Assembly (NCBI RefSeq): GCF_000576555.1
Contig: NZ_CP007145.1
Coordinates: forward strand, 4,424,501-4,488,500
Direction of reading: 5' to 3'
Source of the DNA: Hymenobacter swuensis DY53
GTDB taxonomy: Bacteria; Bacteroidota; Bacteroidia; Cytophagales; Hymenobacteraceae
DNA length: 64,000 nucleotides
Shown: one piece after another, positions 15,906-24,614 of the stretch
How positions within the stretch are numbered: position 1 is the stretch's first letter
Layout of the letters: each line of letters opens with the position of its first letter
Notes under the pieces: generated by a model
What the model was told of the DNA's origin: nothing
Database searches by the model: none
The model's input: the letters and a program-made list of their open reading frames with translations, nothing else
Translations under genes and position numbers: made by a program

Positions 15906-17786
15906 ATGTTTCGACGTAGACTCCCTGTGCTGCTGCTGCCTTTTTCGCTGCTGGCGGCCGAACTCCGAGCCCAGAACGCGCCCGTTTCCCAACAAGCCGA
16001 AACTGGCACCCTCGGGGCCGACTGGACCAGCCCCACGCAGGCCAGCGTGCAGTACGTGACGGTGGTGCCCACGGCCACCATCAACGGCCAGAATCCGGGC
16101 ACTGCGGCTCGTGTCATTACCTATTCCGTCACGTTTCCAGGGCCCGGCAGCTACGATTTGTATGCCCGGGTGCGCATCGGCAGCGGCGGGGCCAACGACG
16201 ACAGCTTCTACTACGGCAACGGCTTCGGCAGCAAGCTCCCGGCCGACGACACGAACTGGATTACCGTCAACCAGCTCAACGGCGTGGGCTACACCGGGGC
16301 CACGGAGGTGGTGGCCGGGGCCGGCGGCGGCCAGCAGCAGGTGTGGAAGTGGCTGAACCTCTCGGCTTTCAACGGGGGTGAATCGCCCATCAGCTTCACG
16401 GTGGCGGCCGGCAGCCTCACCCAGACCTTCCAGATCGGGGCCCGGGAGGACGGGCTGGACATTGATAAGTTTGTATTCGGGGAAACCGGCCGCTTTTTCA
16501 CGGTGGCCAACCTCGACGCCGGCGCGCAGGGTTCCAGCACGCCGCCCGTGGTGTTCACGCCCACGGGCCTGCCCATGGCGGCGGGCAAATCGAAGTTCCT
16601 GGGGGGCGTATACAGCAATCCGCAGAAGCCGTTTTTCAACAACTACTTCAACCAGGTAACGCCCGAAAACGCAGGCAAGTGGGGCAGCGTGGAAGCCGTC
16701 CGCAACGTAATGAACTGGACGGAGCTGGACTCGGCCTACGCCCTAGCCCAGCGAAAAGGCTACCCGTTCAAGATGCACACCCTGATCTGGGGCGCGCAGC
16801 AGCCCATCTGGATTGAAGACCTGCCGGCGGCAGAGCAGTTACGGGAAATCAACGAATGGTTTGCGGCCGTGGCCCAGCGCTACCCCAACATCGCGCAGAT
16901 TGAGGTGGTGAACGAGCCCACCAACGATTTACCTCTTAACGGCTCTACCGGCAACAACGGCCCCAACACGCCCGGCAGCGGGGCTGGCAACTACTACAAC
17001 GCCTTGGGCGGGGCCGGCACCACTGGTTGGGACTGGGTGATTACCTCGTTTCAGCTGGCGCGGCAGTATTTTCCCACCACCCAACTGCTGCTCAACGACT
17101 ACGGCGTGGCCAGCTCCACGGCAAATGCTCAGCGGTACCTGGGCATCGTGAATCTGCTGGTGGCGCGTAATCTGGTGGATGGTGTGGGCATTCAGGGCCA
17201 CGCTTTTGAAACCCGCAACGTGTCGGCGGCCAACTTTGCGGCCAACCTTACGACGCTGGCCTCCGCTGGCAAGCCGCTATACATCACGGAGCTGGATATT
17301 GATGGGGTGAATGCGGCCACACCGCCACAGCTCGACGACGCCATTCAGCTGGCCGAGTACCAGCGCATTTTCCCCACGCTGTGGGAGCATCCGGCCGTGA
17401 AGGGCATCACGCTGTGGGGCTACCGGCCCGGGCACTGGCGCACGGCCCAGGGCGCTTACCTCGCCAACGGCGACAATACGGAACGCCCGGCGCTGGTGTG
17501 GCTGAAAAACTACGTGCGCTCCACGGTACTCGGCACCCGCGCCAATCAGGCAAATGCCGCCCTCACGCTCGCACCCAACCCGGCCAGCAACGGCCGCTTC
17601 CGGGTGCAAGGGGCCGGGAAAATCCAGGCCATCCGGATGTTTGATTTGAACGGCCGGCTGGTGCAGGAAATACCGGGAGCCAACCCCACAACGGCCGAAG
17701 TTCCCCTGAACGTAGCGCCCGGCCTGTACCTGGTGCAGGTGCAGGAAGCGCAGGGCATCACCTCGCGCAAGCTGGTGGTAGAGTAG
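15906..17786 (+). CDS. GH10 endo-beta-1,4-xylanase, T9SS-exported, with N-terminal binding module
   Basis: 626 residues. The signal peptide (about 1-22) is followed by a beta-sandwich of CBM6/35-like pattern (about 26-195, V-S-Q-Q-A-E-T-G-T-L-G through D-G-L-D-I-D-K-F-V-F). The GH10 barrel (about 220-545) has the acid/base E337 in V-V-N-E-P-T-N-D and nucleophile E462 in I-T-E-L-D-I-D-G, with K-M-H-T-L-I-W-G for the substrate-binding strand. The tail (about 555-626, L-A-P-N-P-A-S-N-G-R-F to S-R-K-L-V-V-E) is a type A T9SS sorting domain. It cuts xylan backbone outside the cell and should feed oligosaccharides to the SusCD system at 34925-39893. The start ATG 15906 directly opens the signal peptide. 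Confidence 0.94.
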   Translation: MFRRRLPVLLLPFSLLAAELRAQNAPVSQQAETGTLGADWTSPTQASVQYVTVVPTATINGQNPGTAARVITYSVTFPGPGSYDLYARVRIGSGGANDDSFYYGNGFGSKLPADDTNWITVNQLNGVGYTGATEVVAGAGGGQQQVWKWLNLSAFNGGESPISFTVAAGSLTQTFQIGAREDGLDIDKFVFGETGRFFTVANLDAGAQGSSTPPVVFTPTGLPMAAGKSKFLGGVYSNPQKPFFNNYFNQVTPENAGKWGSVEAVRNVMNWTELDSAYALAQRKGYPFKMHTLIWGAQQPIWIEDLPAAEQLREINEWFAAVAQRYPNIAQIEVVNEPTNDLPLNGSTGNNGPNTPGSGAGNYYNALGGAGTTGWDWVITSFQLARQYFPTTQLLLNDYGVASSTANAQRYLGIVNLLVARNLVDGVGIQGHAFETRNVSAANFAANLTTLASAGKPLYITELDIDGVNAATPPQLDDAIQLAEYQRIFPTLWEHPAVKGITLWGYRPGHWRTAQGAYLANGDNTERPALVWLKNYVRSTVLGTRANQANAALTLAPNPASNGRFRVQGAGKIQAIRMFDLNGRLVQEIPGANPTTAEVPLNVAPGLYLVQVQEAQGITSRKLVVE

Positions 17787-17819
17787 AAAAGTATCCCGCC
17801 GAAACAGCGGGAACACCCC

Positions 17820-17859
17820 AACAAAACAGACCGTGCGGTACCGCACGGTCTGTTTTGTT
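17820..17859. terminator. Bidirectional terminator (40-bp perfect palindrome)
   Basis: Perfect self-complementary palindrome centred on GGTACC, with AACAAAAC and GTTTTGTT outer ends, 34 bases after the GH10 stop codon. Confidence 0.85.
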
Positions 17860-17930
17860 TTAGCCCTTGCTCTGCGGCGAAGCGAAAACAAAGTGTGTTA
17901 ACCTCCCTCCTGCTATCTTGTAAATCAGAA

Positions 17931-18029
17931 AACGTCATGCTGAGCAGCGCGAAGCATCTCGCGTGCTGAGGTCTGGATAGTAGTACAACATCAGCACGCG
18001 AGATGCTTCGCGCTGCTCAGCATGACGTT
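17931..18029. repeat. REP-like palindromic element, 39-bp perfect arms
   Basis: Arms 17931-17969 and 17991-18029 are perfectly complementary around a 21-base spacer. The arms contain CATGCTGAGC followed by CGAAGCATCTCGC, a sequence class also found at 27675-27722 and, altered, at 54422-54517. It marks the downstream end of the xylan locus, between the GH10 terminator and the GH43 stop at 18053. Confidence 0.85.
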
Positions 18030-18052
18030 CTTTTGCTAACTGTCCAGACAGT

Positions 18053-20017
18053 TTAGCGGGGAGAATCGGCAAACGACAGCCAGTTCAGGCGCAGCAGCTC
18101 GCCTTCGCCGCCTATAAACTTCAGGAAGATCTTCTGTTTGCCCGTTAGCTTGGGTAGAGGCGTGGTGAGGGTCTGGTACTGTTTCCAGCCGCCTGTGCTG
18201 CTTACGGCCAGCCGACCGATGGGGGCCGAATCCAGCCCGCCCTGGTACACCTCGATGGTAGCGCCGGGCTGCAGGGCGGCCACGCGTACCTGCATCTGGC
18301 GGCCGCCCTTACCAAAATCAACCTGGTGGAAAGCTAGCCAGCCGCCGTTACTAATCTGGGTGATGTCCTGGTTTTTTTCGCCGGGCACGTCCTGGCTCCA
18401 GCCGGTGTCCGCGCCGTGCCGCTCATCATAGAACTCGGCCTCGATGCGGGAGTTGGCGGCAAACCGGTTGGGCGGCCCCTGGCGCGTCGTCATCCGAAAC
18501 CAGTCGATATCCACATAGCCGCCGGGCTGGCGGGTGCTGTGGTGAAAAAGGGCAAACCGGTTGCCGGTAAACATCTTCAAACTGAACTTCATGGACAAAG
18601 CCGCGCCCAGCGCCCGAAACTGCCGGTTGTCCAGACTGTACGCAAACGTGGCCATATCGGTGGTGGTGTTGGCGCGGGCCTGCAGGTACACGGTATGCGG
18701 CCCATCGAGGCGGACGCTGTCGAGGCGGCGGCCCTGCTGCATCATCACGAGCTGGTAGCGGCCCCATTCCCTGGTCACGGCCACATAGGCGTAGGGGTTC
18801 TGGAACACGGCCAGCCCGCTCACGTCGCCGTCCTGCATCCCGCCCACCTGCAGGGCCACCGTCGCCACCGAGTACGGCCCGAACATACGCTGGGTGAGGG
18901 TATTGCGCGCTACTTTTAGACTATCAGCGCGCTGGGTGGAGGTGAGGCGCAGGAACCCAGGCCGCTGGGTTAGGGACCAGCCGGCGGGGTCGGGGTTGTG
19001 ATTCCAGGCCCACTGCAGGCCCAGCGTAGGCTGGTTGAACTCGTCGGAGGTGGGCAGCGGCCGGACGGGCCAACTCCGGCCCACATCCGGCTTTTTGTGC
19101 GTCACCACGGCGCGGCCATTCTCGCCCAGCAGCGGCCAGCCATCCACCCACGTTACGGGCTGCAGTGTGGGCACCCGCCCCACCCCGCCCCGATCCTGAA
19201 AAATGATGCTCCACCACTCCCCGGTCTGGGTTTCTACCAGCGCGCCCTGATGCACCCCCATACCGGTCAGGTTCATGTCGTCGCGGAGCACTATTTTCTC
19301 CTCATAAGGCCCGTAGATGCTCTTTGAGCGCAGGGCCACCTGGTAGCCATCGGGCCCGCCATAGGTGGCGAAGAGGTAGTAGAAACCGTTGATTTTGTAG
19401 ACGTGGCTGCCTTCCAGACCTGGCCGTTGCCCTTTGGCCACAATCACGCTGTCGGGGCCGAGGGGGGCCAACTGCTCATCTACCGCCGTTACGGAGAGTT
19501 TGGAGTAGCCGTGCACGATGTAGCGCCGGCCGTCGTCATCGAAAAACAAGCCGGCATCATAATAGGCTTTCGGCAGGCGTTGGAGCGTCCAGGGGCCCTC
19601 AGCTTTTTCGGCCGTACACAGGAAGCCTCCCTCGTCGAGGGTCATAAACAACACGTAGAACCGGCCGTGGTGGTAGCGCAGGCTGCTGGCCCATTGCCCG
19701 TGGCCGTAGCGGGCGCCGCCCTGCAGGTTGTAGGCCGGATGCACGTCGAGGCGGGGCACCGTGTTGGCCACGTACTCCCAGTTCACCAAATCCCGCGACT
19801 GCAACAGAGGCACGCCCGGAAAATAGTACATGGTAGTCGCGACCATGTAATACATGTCGCCCACCCGGATGACGTCGTTATCGGGAAAATCGGACCAGAT
19901 TACCGGGTTGGTGTAAGTGCCGTATTCGTTATCCGACTGCTGCGCCACGGCTTGACCGCTCAGCAGCAGACACCCCACGATCAACCAGCGAAAAAGCAGC
20001 GTCAGATAGGTTTTCAT
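18053..20017 (-). CDS. GH43 family glycosidase with C-terminal binding module
   Basis: 654 residues from ATG 20017 (M-K-T-Y-L-T-L-L-F-R-W, signal peptide to about A-V-A-Q); ATGs at 20023 and 20053 are alternatives. The five-bladed GH43 propeller (about 32-325) has catalytic residues D46 (F-P-D-N-D), D154 (Y-Y-D-A-G-L-F-F) and E202 (G-L-E-G-S-H). A second beta-sandwich (about 330-520) of the type that completes beta-xylosidase/arabinofuranosidase GH43 proteins follows, then a CBM6-like domain (about 535-650, R-I-E-A-E-F-Y-D to L-N-W-L-S-F). Acts on xylose or arabinose ends of xylan oligosaccharides. It lies 68 bp downstream of a second GH43 gene and is the last gene of the locus. Confidence 0.9.
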   Translation of the reverse strand: MKTYLTLLFRWLIVGCLLLSGQAVAQQSDNEYGTYTNPVIWSDFPDNDVIRVGDMYYMVATTMYYFPGVPLLQSRDLVNWEYVANTVPRLDVHPAYNLQGGARYGHGQWASSLRYHHGRFYVLFMTLDEGGFLCTAEKAEGPWTLQRLPKAYYDAGLFFDDDGRRYIVHGYSKLSVTAVDEQLAPLGPDSVIVAKGQRPGLEGSHVYKINGFYYLFATYGGPDGYQVALRSKSIYGPYEEKIVLRDDMNLTGMGVHQGALVETQTGEWWSIIFQDRGGVGRVPTLQPVTWVDGWPLLGENGRAVVTHKKPDVGRSWPVRPLPTSDEFNQPTLGLQWAWNHNPDPAGWSLTQRPGFLRLTSTQRADSLKVARNTLTQRMFGPYSVATVALQVGGMQDGDVSGLAVFQNPYAYVAVTREWGRYQLVMMQQGRRLDSVRLDGPHTVYLQARANTTTDMATFAYSLDNRQFRALGAALSMKFSLKMFTGNRFALFHHSTRQPGGYVDIDWFRMTTRQGPPNRFAANSRIEAEFYDERHGADTGWSQDVPGEKNQDITQISNGGWLAFHQVDFGKGGRQMQVRVAALQPGATIEVYQGGLDSAPIGRLAVSSTGGWKQYQTLTTPLPKLTGKQKIFLKFIGGEGELLRLNWLSFADSPR

Positions 20018-20085
20018 ACGCATCGGGAGTAAAGAAAACAGCCACACGGACACCCAGCAGGCACTACCAGACTGCCAAGCAGGCT

Positions 20086-21786
20086 CTACTTGGCCGGGGT
20101 GTACACCGGGTCATTGCCGGCGTACTTCAGCCACTGAAACGCGGCCGTGCTGGTGGTGGGCTGGCCCGAGGAGGTGGCGTACATGCCAATCAGGCAGCCG
20201 ATAAAGCCACCGGCCACCTGCGTGCTCAGGAACTTGCCATCGACTTTTTCCTTAAGTGAGGTCCAGGTTTTGGCGTTTTCCGAAAACTGGAAGCCGTAGG
20301 CATCGGCGGCGGCCGTGATGCGGAGCTGCACCTTGCCGGTGGCCGATTTCAGGGGAGCCTGGGCCAGCAGCTCCGGCTCGGCGGCCTCGGGCCGACTCTT
20401 GAGCAGCTGGAGGACCGGCTTGCCGTCGGCCAACGTTTTGCAGAGGTAGTAGTAGTGCTTCTCGTCCTGAAACACCACCAGACCGGCCTTCTCGCTGGCT
20501 GATTTGGCGGTGAAGTTCAACTCCGTTTCGGTGGTGCAATACATGTGCTGCTGCCGCTTACCGATGAAAGCCGGGTTGCCCAGCCCGGCGCAGGTTTCGG
20601 GCCGGAGCTTCAGGGTCAGGCCGGCGGCTTTGCTCAGCGAGTACAGGGTGCTGTCGTGGGTGCGCAGGAACAGCAGGGCCGGGTCCAACTGCTTCTCAAA
20701 GGTGAGCGTGTAGCGGAAGTTGCCGCTCTGGGGCCGGGCCCCGGGCTGCTTCACCTCGCGGTAGTTGGCGTTGTAACTGTACTGTACGCCCTGGGGGCCG
20801 GTATTCACGATGGGCCAGTCATCTTTCCAGACCACCGGGGCAATGAACGTTTCGCGGCCGGTGTTGTAGTAATTGGCCTCGTAGGGCCGCACGGCCAGAA
20901 AAATGGCGTAGGTCTGCCCGTCGGGGCCCTCTACAAACTGCGCGTGCCCGGCCGAGGTAATGGGGTTCTTGCGGTCCGGGGGCAATGTGCGCTGGGTGAG
21001 GATAGGGTTGTGCTCGTAGGGCACAAACGGCCCCTGCACCGATTTGGCGCGGAACACCACTTCGGTGTGGTTGACGGAAGTGCCACCCTCGGCCGCGTAC
21101 AGGTAGTACCAGCCGTTGCGCTTCAATAGGTGCGGGGCCTCAATCCAGACGGGTTTCTTGCTCAGATCCACGCCCCCGTTTACCAGCATGCGGGCCTCCC
21201 CGATGCTTTGGAGCTTCACTGGGTCCAGCTCCATAATTTTGATGGAGCGGTGACCGTCATAGAGCGGCTTGTTGTCGGGTGGGTCGCTGTTGTAGATGAC
21301 GTACACCTTGTCGTTGTCGAAGAACAGCGAAGGGTCGATGCCCTTCACCTCGGGCAGCCAGATGGGGTCACTCCAGGGCCCGGCGGGGTTCTTGGCCGTC
21401 ACCACGAAGTTGCCTTTGCGGTCGATGAGGGTGCAGGTAAGGTAGTAGGTGCCGTTGTGGTAGTCGATGGCCGGGGCGAACAGGCCGCGCGTCATCCGGT
21501 CGCCCAGGAAGTTCATCTGGGAAGGCCGGCTGATGACGTTGCCCACCTGCCGCCAGTTTTTGAGGTCCTGGCTGTGGAACACCGGAATGCCCGGGAAGTA
21601 GGAAAACGTGGACGTCACCAGGTAGTAATCCGGCCCTACCTTCACCACGCTAGGGTCGGGATAGAAGCCGGTCAGGATGGGGTTGGTCAGGGTAATCGAC
21701 TGGGCCGAGGCGGCTGGAGCCCCCAGCAATGCCCCCGCCAGCGCGGCCGTCAGCCACAAACTGCGTTTCGTGTTTTTCACCTTCAT
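20086..21786 (-). CDS. GH43 beta-xylosidase/alpha-L-arabinofuranosidase
   Basis: 566 residues with a signal peptide (cleavage near A-S-A-Q29). The GH43 triad is D44 (F-Y-P-D-P-S), D151 (G-I-D-P-S-L-F-F) and E216 (W-I-E-A-P-H-L). The propeller is followed by a C-terminal beta-sandwich (about 355-560, R-Y-T-L-T-F-E-K to A-F-Q-W-L-K-Y) of the kind that closes the active site in exo-acting beta-xylosidases. Expected to release xylose or arabinose from xylo-oligosaccharides in the periplasm. It is followed 68 bp later by the next GH43 gene, so the two are probably co-transcribed; a long hairpin lies just before its start. Confidence 0.93.
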   Translation of the reverse strand: MKVKNTKRSLWLTAALAGALLGAPAASAQSITLTNPILTGFYPDPSVVKVGPDYYLVTSTFSYFPGIPVFHSQDLKNWRQVGNVISRPSQMNFLGDRMTRGLFAPAIDYHNGTYYLTCTLIDRKGNFVVTAKNPAGPWSDPIWLPEVKGIDPSLFFDNDKVYVIYNSDPPDNKPLYDGHRSIKIMELDPVKLQSIGEARMLVNGGVDLSKKPVWIEAPHLLKRNGWYYLYAAEGGTSVNHTEVVFRAKSVQGPFVPYEHNPILTQRTLPPDRKNPITSAGHAQFVEGPDGQTYAIFLAVRPYEANYYNTGRETFIAPVVWKDDWPIVNTGPQGVQYSYNANYREVKQPGARPQSGNFRYTLTFEKQLDPALLFLRTHDSTLYSLSKAAGLTLKLRPETCAGLGNPAFIGKRQQHMYCTTETELNFTAKSASEKAGLVVFQDEKHYYYLCKTLADGKPVLQLLKSRPEAAEPELLAQAPLKSATGKVQLRITAAADAYGFQFSENAKTWTSLKEKVDGKFLSTQVAGGFIGCLIGMYATSSGQPTTSTAAFQWLKYAGNDPVYTPAK

Positions 21787-21822
21787 TCGGGTCTCAGATG
21801 GATGGAGGGTTCAGGTTTGGGG

Positions 21823-21935
21823 CCGGTCCGGCAGCGGCAAGCCGTCGGGCCGGTTGTCGCAAGCTGATGTTATTACCGAATTGGCCAGATGGCCCACCCG
21901 GCAACCGGCCCGACGGCTTGCCGCCGCCGGACCGG
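21823..21935. repeat. 34-bp inverted repeat between GH115 and GH43 genes
   Basis: Arms 21823-21856 and 21902-21935 match at 33 of 34 positions around a 45-base spacer. The arms are GC-rich (CCGGTCCGGC, GGCAAGCCGTCGGGCCGG) and unlike the CATCTCGC or CATCCTGAGC families. It ends 3 bases from the GH115 stop codon and could act as terminator or mRNA stabiliser between genes of the locus. Confidence 0.8.
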
Positions 21936-21938
21936 GCA

Positions 21939-24482
21939 TTACCGCTTGCCGGTGGGCGGCGGGCCGAGGTAGGTGGCGGGCAGCGGGCCGGTGCTGATGA
22001 CCAGCTTTTCCAGCACCACGCCGGGGTCCACGCGCCAGAACCGGAGCACATGCTCGCCGGGTTGGGCCAGGGTGTGGGCGGAGGTTTTGAGCAGGATGTT
22101 GTCGGCCACGGCTTTTTCCCAGGGGCGGTTGCCGTTGTCGGCTACCAGGCCGGTGTGCAGATTGATGAGCTGGGGCGCTTCGTCATCGATGGATACGGCG
22201 TAGCGCAGGCCCGAGCCGCCGGGGAAGTTGAGCGTGGGGGCCATGTAGGCGTGCACCGTCACGGGGCCGGCTTGGGCCAGCGTGAAGCGGTACTCCAGGT
22301 GCGGACTGCCGCCGCCCGGGGCCTCCGTAGCCGCCGCCGTCACCGGGAACGTGGTAACGGCCCCGGCCGTGCGGCCCAGGTCGGGCAGGCGCTGCCAGCT
22401 GATGCCCCCGGCATTCATGGCCCGACTATAGTTCTCCGCCTCCACCGATACGTACGCGGCCGGAGCCGGCGCAGTGGGCGGCGTAGCGGCGGGGGTGATT
22501 GGCTGCGTGAGCGTCTGCACGGCGGGCATGGCGTTCTGCTCGGGTTGCTGCCAGTAAGTGTAGCCGATGTGGGTCTGGTCCATCATGTGGTTCCACTTGC
22601 CACCGGCCAGGGCGTGGTAGCGGCGCGTGAGGGCGGCGTCCTGGTCGTAGAGCAATTTGGCTTTGGCGGCCAGCTCGTTGGTGGTGGCCTGCCCAGTTTT
22701 GGCGGCTTCCCGGTTCAGGGCCACAGTGTAGTACAGTTCGTTGAGGTTGGCGCAGGCCAGCACCGGGTGCAGCACCAGCTGGAAATAAGCATCCTGAGAG
22801 GCGGCTGGCAGCTGCTTTTCGATGGCCTCAGCGCGAGTGCGCAACGCGTTGTACTCCGCTACCACCGCGGCCCACTCGCCAGTGGCCAGGCTATACGTGT
22901 TGGCATCGAGCAGCTCGGGCTTGCGGCGGGCGTTGTACTTGGCGTATTTGGCCAGGATGTCGGCAATGGCTTCAGCGTGTTTGTCGTCGAACTGCCGGGC
23001 GGCCCACTGCCGGGTGTAGGCGGCCACCTGGTCGGCGCTGATGCGGGCGGGGTTCCAGGCGTAATCAAGGAAGAAGCTGATGGGCAGCTCCATGGGCTTC
23101 AAGTCGCCCACGTTTACAATCCAGATCTGGTTGGCTCCGTACTCGTGCGCCAGGTGCATCTGCTCCCAGATGCGCGGCAGCGGATTGGTGTTGACCCACT
23201 TGTAGTTGCGCGGGCCGCCCACGTAGTCGAAGTGGTAGTAGATGCCGTAGCCGCCGGCCCGGGGCTTTTCGCCGGGTTTGGGCAGCTTGCGCAGGTTGCC
23301 CCAGTTGTCGTCGCAGAGCAGCAGCGTCACGTCGTCGGGCACGCGCATGCCCCGGTCGTAGTAATCCTGCACTTCTTTATAGAGGGCCCAGAGCTGAGGC
23401 GTCTGGGTGGCGGGCTTCCCGGTCACGTCCCCGATGATGCGGCGCTGGTCGGCCACAATCTTCTCCAGCAGGGCAATGTTGCTGTCCTCGCTCATGGGCT
23501 CGTCGCCGTCGCCGCGCATGCCCACCGTCACGATGCTCTCGTGGGTGCCCATGTTCACGATGCCCTGCCGCCAGAAGTCCTGGAGCGTTTTTTCGTTGGT
23601 CTGGTAGTTCCAGGAGCCTTTGCCGAAGCGTTTCCACTCCTGCTGGGCGCGTAGCATGGGCTCGTGGTGGGAAGTGCCCATCACAATGCCGTACTCGTCG
23701 GCCAGAACGGGGCTTTGCTTGTCGTCATCGTTGAAGGCGTTGCCCCACATGGCGGGCCAGAGGTAGTTGCCCTTCAGGCGCAGCAGCAACTCAAACACGT
23801 GCCCGTACATCTTGGAGTTGATGCCGCCGAACTTCTCCTTCGCCCAGCCGCTGAGGGCCGGGGCCTCGTCGTTGAGAAAGATGCCCCGGTATTTCACCTG
23901 CGGCTCGCCCTGGCTGTGGCGACCAGCGGCCACATGCAGCGCCTTCTGCGGCTTAGTCGGCACATCGGCCCACCAGTACCACGGCGACACCCCCATCTGT
24001 TGCGACACGTCATAGATGCCGTAGATGGTGCCGCGCTTGTCACTGCCCGCAATAACGAGGGCCCGCGCCACGCCCGGCAGCGGCTTTTCCACCACCTGCA
24101 CCACGAAGGTTTCCCACTTGCCGGCCAGGCCCGCCGCGTCCAGCTTGCCGGCCTGCACCAGCCCGTCAATCAGCGGGCTTTTGCCCAGCGTGCCAATCAG
24201 CACCACTTCCGGGCCGGCCGGCACATTATCGATTGTGAATGTGGGCGTAGTTTTGGTTACGCGGTTGATATCGGCCTGCAAATCCCGGGCGGCGCGCAGC
24301 ACGCCGGGCCAGTCCTGAGCACTGGCGTAGAGCGGGGCCGCTTTACCGGAAACGGCCAGCGGAAAGCTGCCGCTGCTCTTTTTGGCGGAAATGTACGCGG
24401 CAGGCTGGGCGGCAGCGGAGCCGGTCAGCAGCAACAGGAGCAGCAGGCTCAGCAGCGCGGAACGGTGGAAGGGCATGGGCAT
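21939..24482 (-). CDS. GH115 xylan alpha-1,2-glucuronidase
   Basis: 847 residues. Signal peptide (poly-Leu run, cleavage near S-A-A-A-Q). The family 115 core is recognisable from I-D-G-L-V-Q-A-G-K-L-D, G-S-D-K-R-G-T-I-Y-G-I-Y-D, S-P-W-Y-W-W-A-D-V-P, R-G-I-F-L-N-D-E-A-P, N-Y-L-W-P-A-M-W and G-T-S-H-H-E-P-M. A C-terminal beta-rich domain (about 680-840, Y-V-S-V-E-A-E-N-Y) is the accessory domain usual for the family. GH115 removes (4-O-methyl)glucuronic acid from internal xylose residues of polymeric glucuronoxylan, complementing the GH67 enzyme of this locus, which acts on terminal positions of short oligomers. Flanked on both sides by palindromic repeats. Confidence 0.95.
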   Translation of the reverse strand: MPMPFHRSALLSLLLLLLLTGSAAAQPAAYISAKKSSGSFPLAVSGKAAPLYASAQDWPGVLRAARDLQADINRVTKTTPTFTIDNVPAGPEVVLIGTLGKSPLIDGLVQAGKLDAAGLAGKWETFVVQVVEKPLPGVARALVIAGSDKRGTIYGIYDVSQQMGVSPWYWWADVPTKPQKALHVAAGRHSQGEPQVKYRGIFLNDEAPALSGWAKEKFGGINSKMYGHVFELLLRLKGNYLWPAMWGNAFNDDDKQSPVLADEYGIVMGTSHHEPMLRAQQEWKRFGKGSWNYQTNEKTLQDFWRQGIVNMGTHESIVTVGMRGDGDEPMSEDSNIALLEKIVADQRRIIGDVTGKPATQTPQLWALYKEVQDYYDRGMRVPDDVTLLLCDDNWGNLRKLPKPGEKPRAGGYGIYYHFDYVGGPRNYKWVNTNPLPRIWEQMHLAHEYGANQIWIVNVGDLKPMELPISFFLDYAWNPARISADQVAAYTRQWAARQFDDKHAEAIADILAKYAKYNARRKPELLDANTYSLATGEWAAVVAEYNALRTRAEAIEKQLPAASQDAYFQLVLHPVLACANLNELYYTVALNREAAKTGQATTNELAAKAKLLYDQDAALTRRYHALAGGKWNHMMDQTHIGYTYWQQPEQNAMPAVQTLTQPITPAATPPTAPAPAAYVSVEAENYSRAMNAGGISWQRLPDLGRTAGAVTTFPVTAAATEAPGGGSPHLEYRFTLAQAGPVTVHAYMAPTLNFPGGSGLRYAVSIDDEAPQLINLHTGLVADNGNRPWEKAVADNILLKTSAHTLAQPGEHVLRFWRVDPGVVLEKLVISTGPLPATYLGPPPTGKR

Positions 24483-24500
24483 GGGGCGGGTGGGTTCAAT

Positions 24501-24600
24501 CTGTCATCCTGAGCGGAGCGAAGGATCTTATCACGCTGGAACAACGTTTTCAGCAGTAAAGCAGACGTGATAAGGTCCTTCGCTCCGCTCAGGATGACAG
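24501..24600. repeat. REP-like palindromic element, 35-bp arms
   Basis: Arms 24501-24535 and 24566-24600 match at 34 of 35 positions. The arm begins CTGTCATCCTGAGCGGAGCG. Nearly the same element occurs at 59064-59167, about 34.5 kb away, showing it is a dispersed repeat. It lies between GH115 and GH10. Confidence 0.88.
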
Positions 24601-24614
24601 GTGGGAAATCAGCT

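Noticed and set aside
21729..23654. 641-codon open frame opposite GH115
   Set aside because: Antisense shadow of a well-supported GH115 gene; Val/Gly/His-rich with no family motifs.
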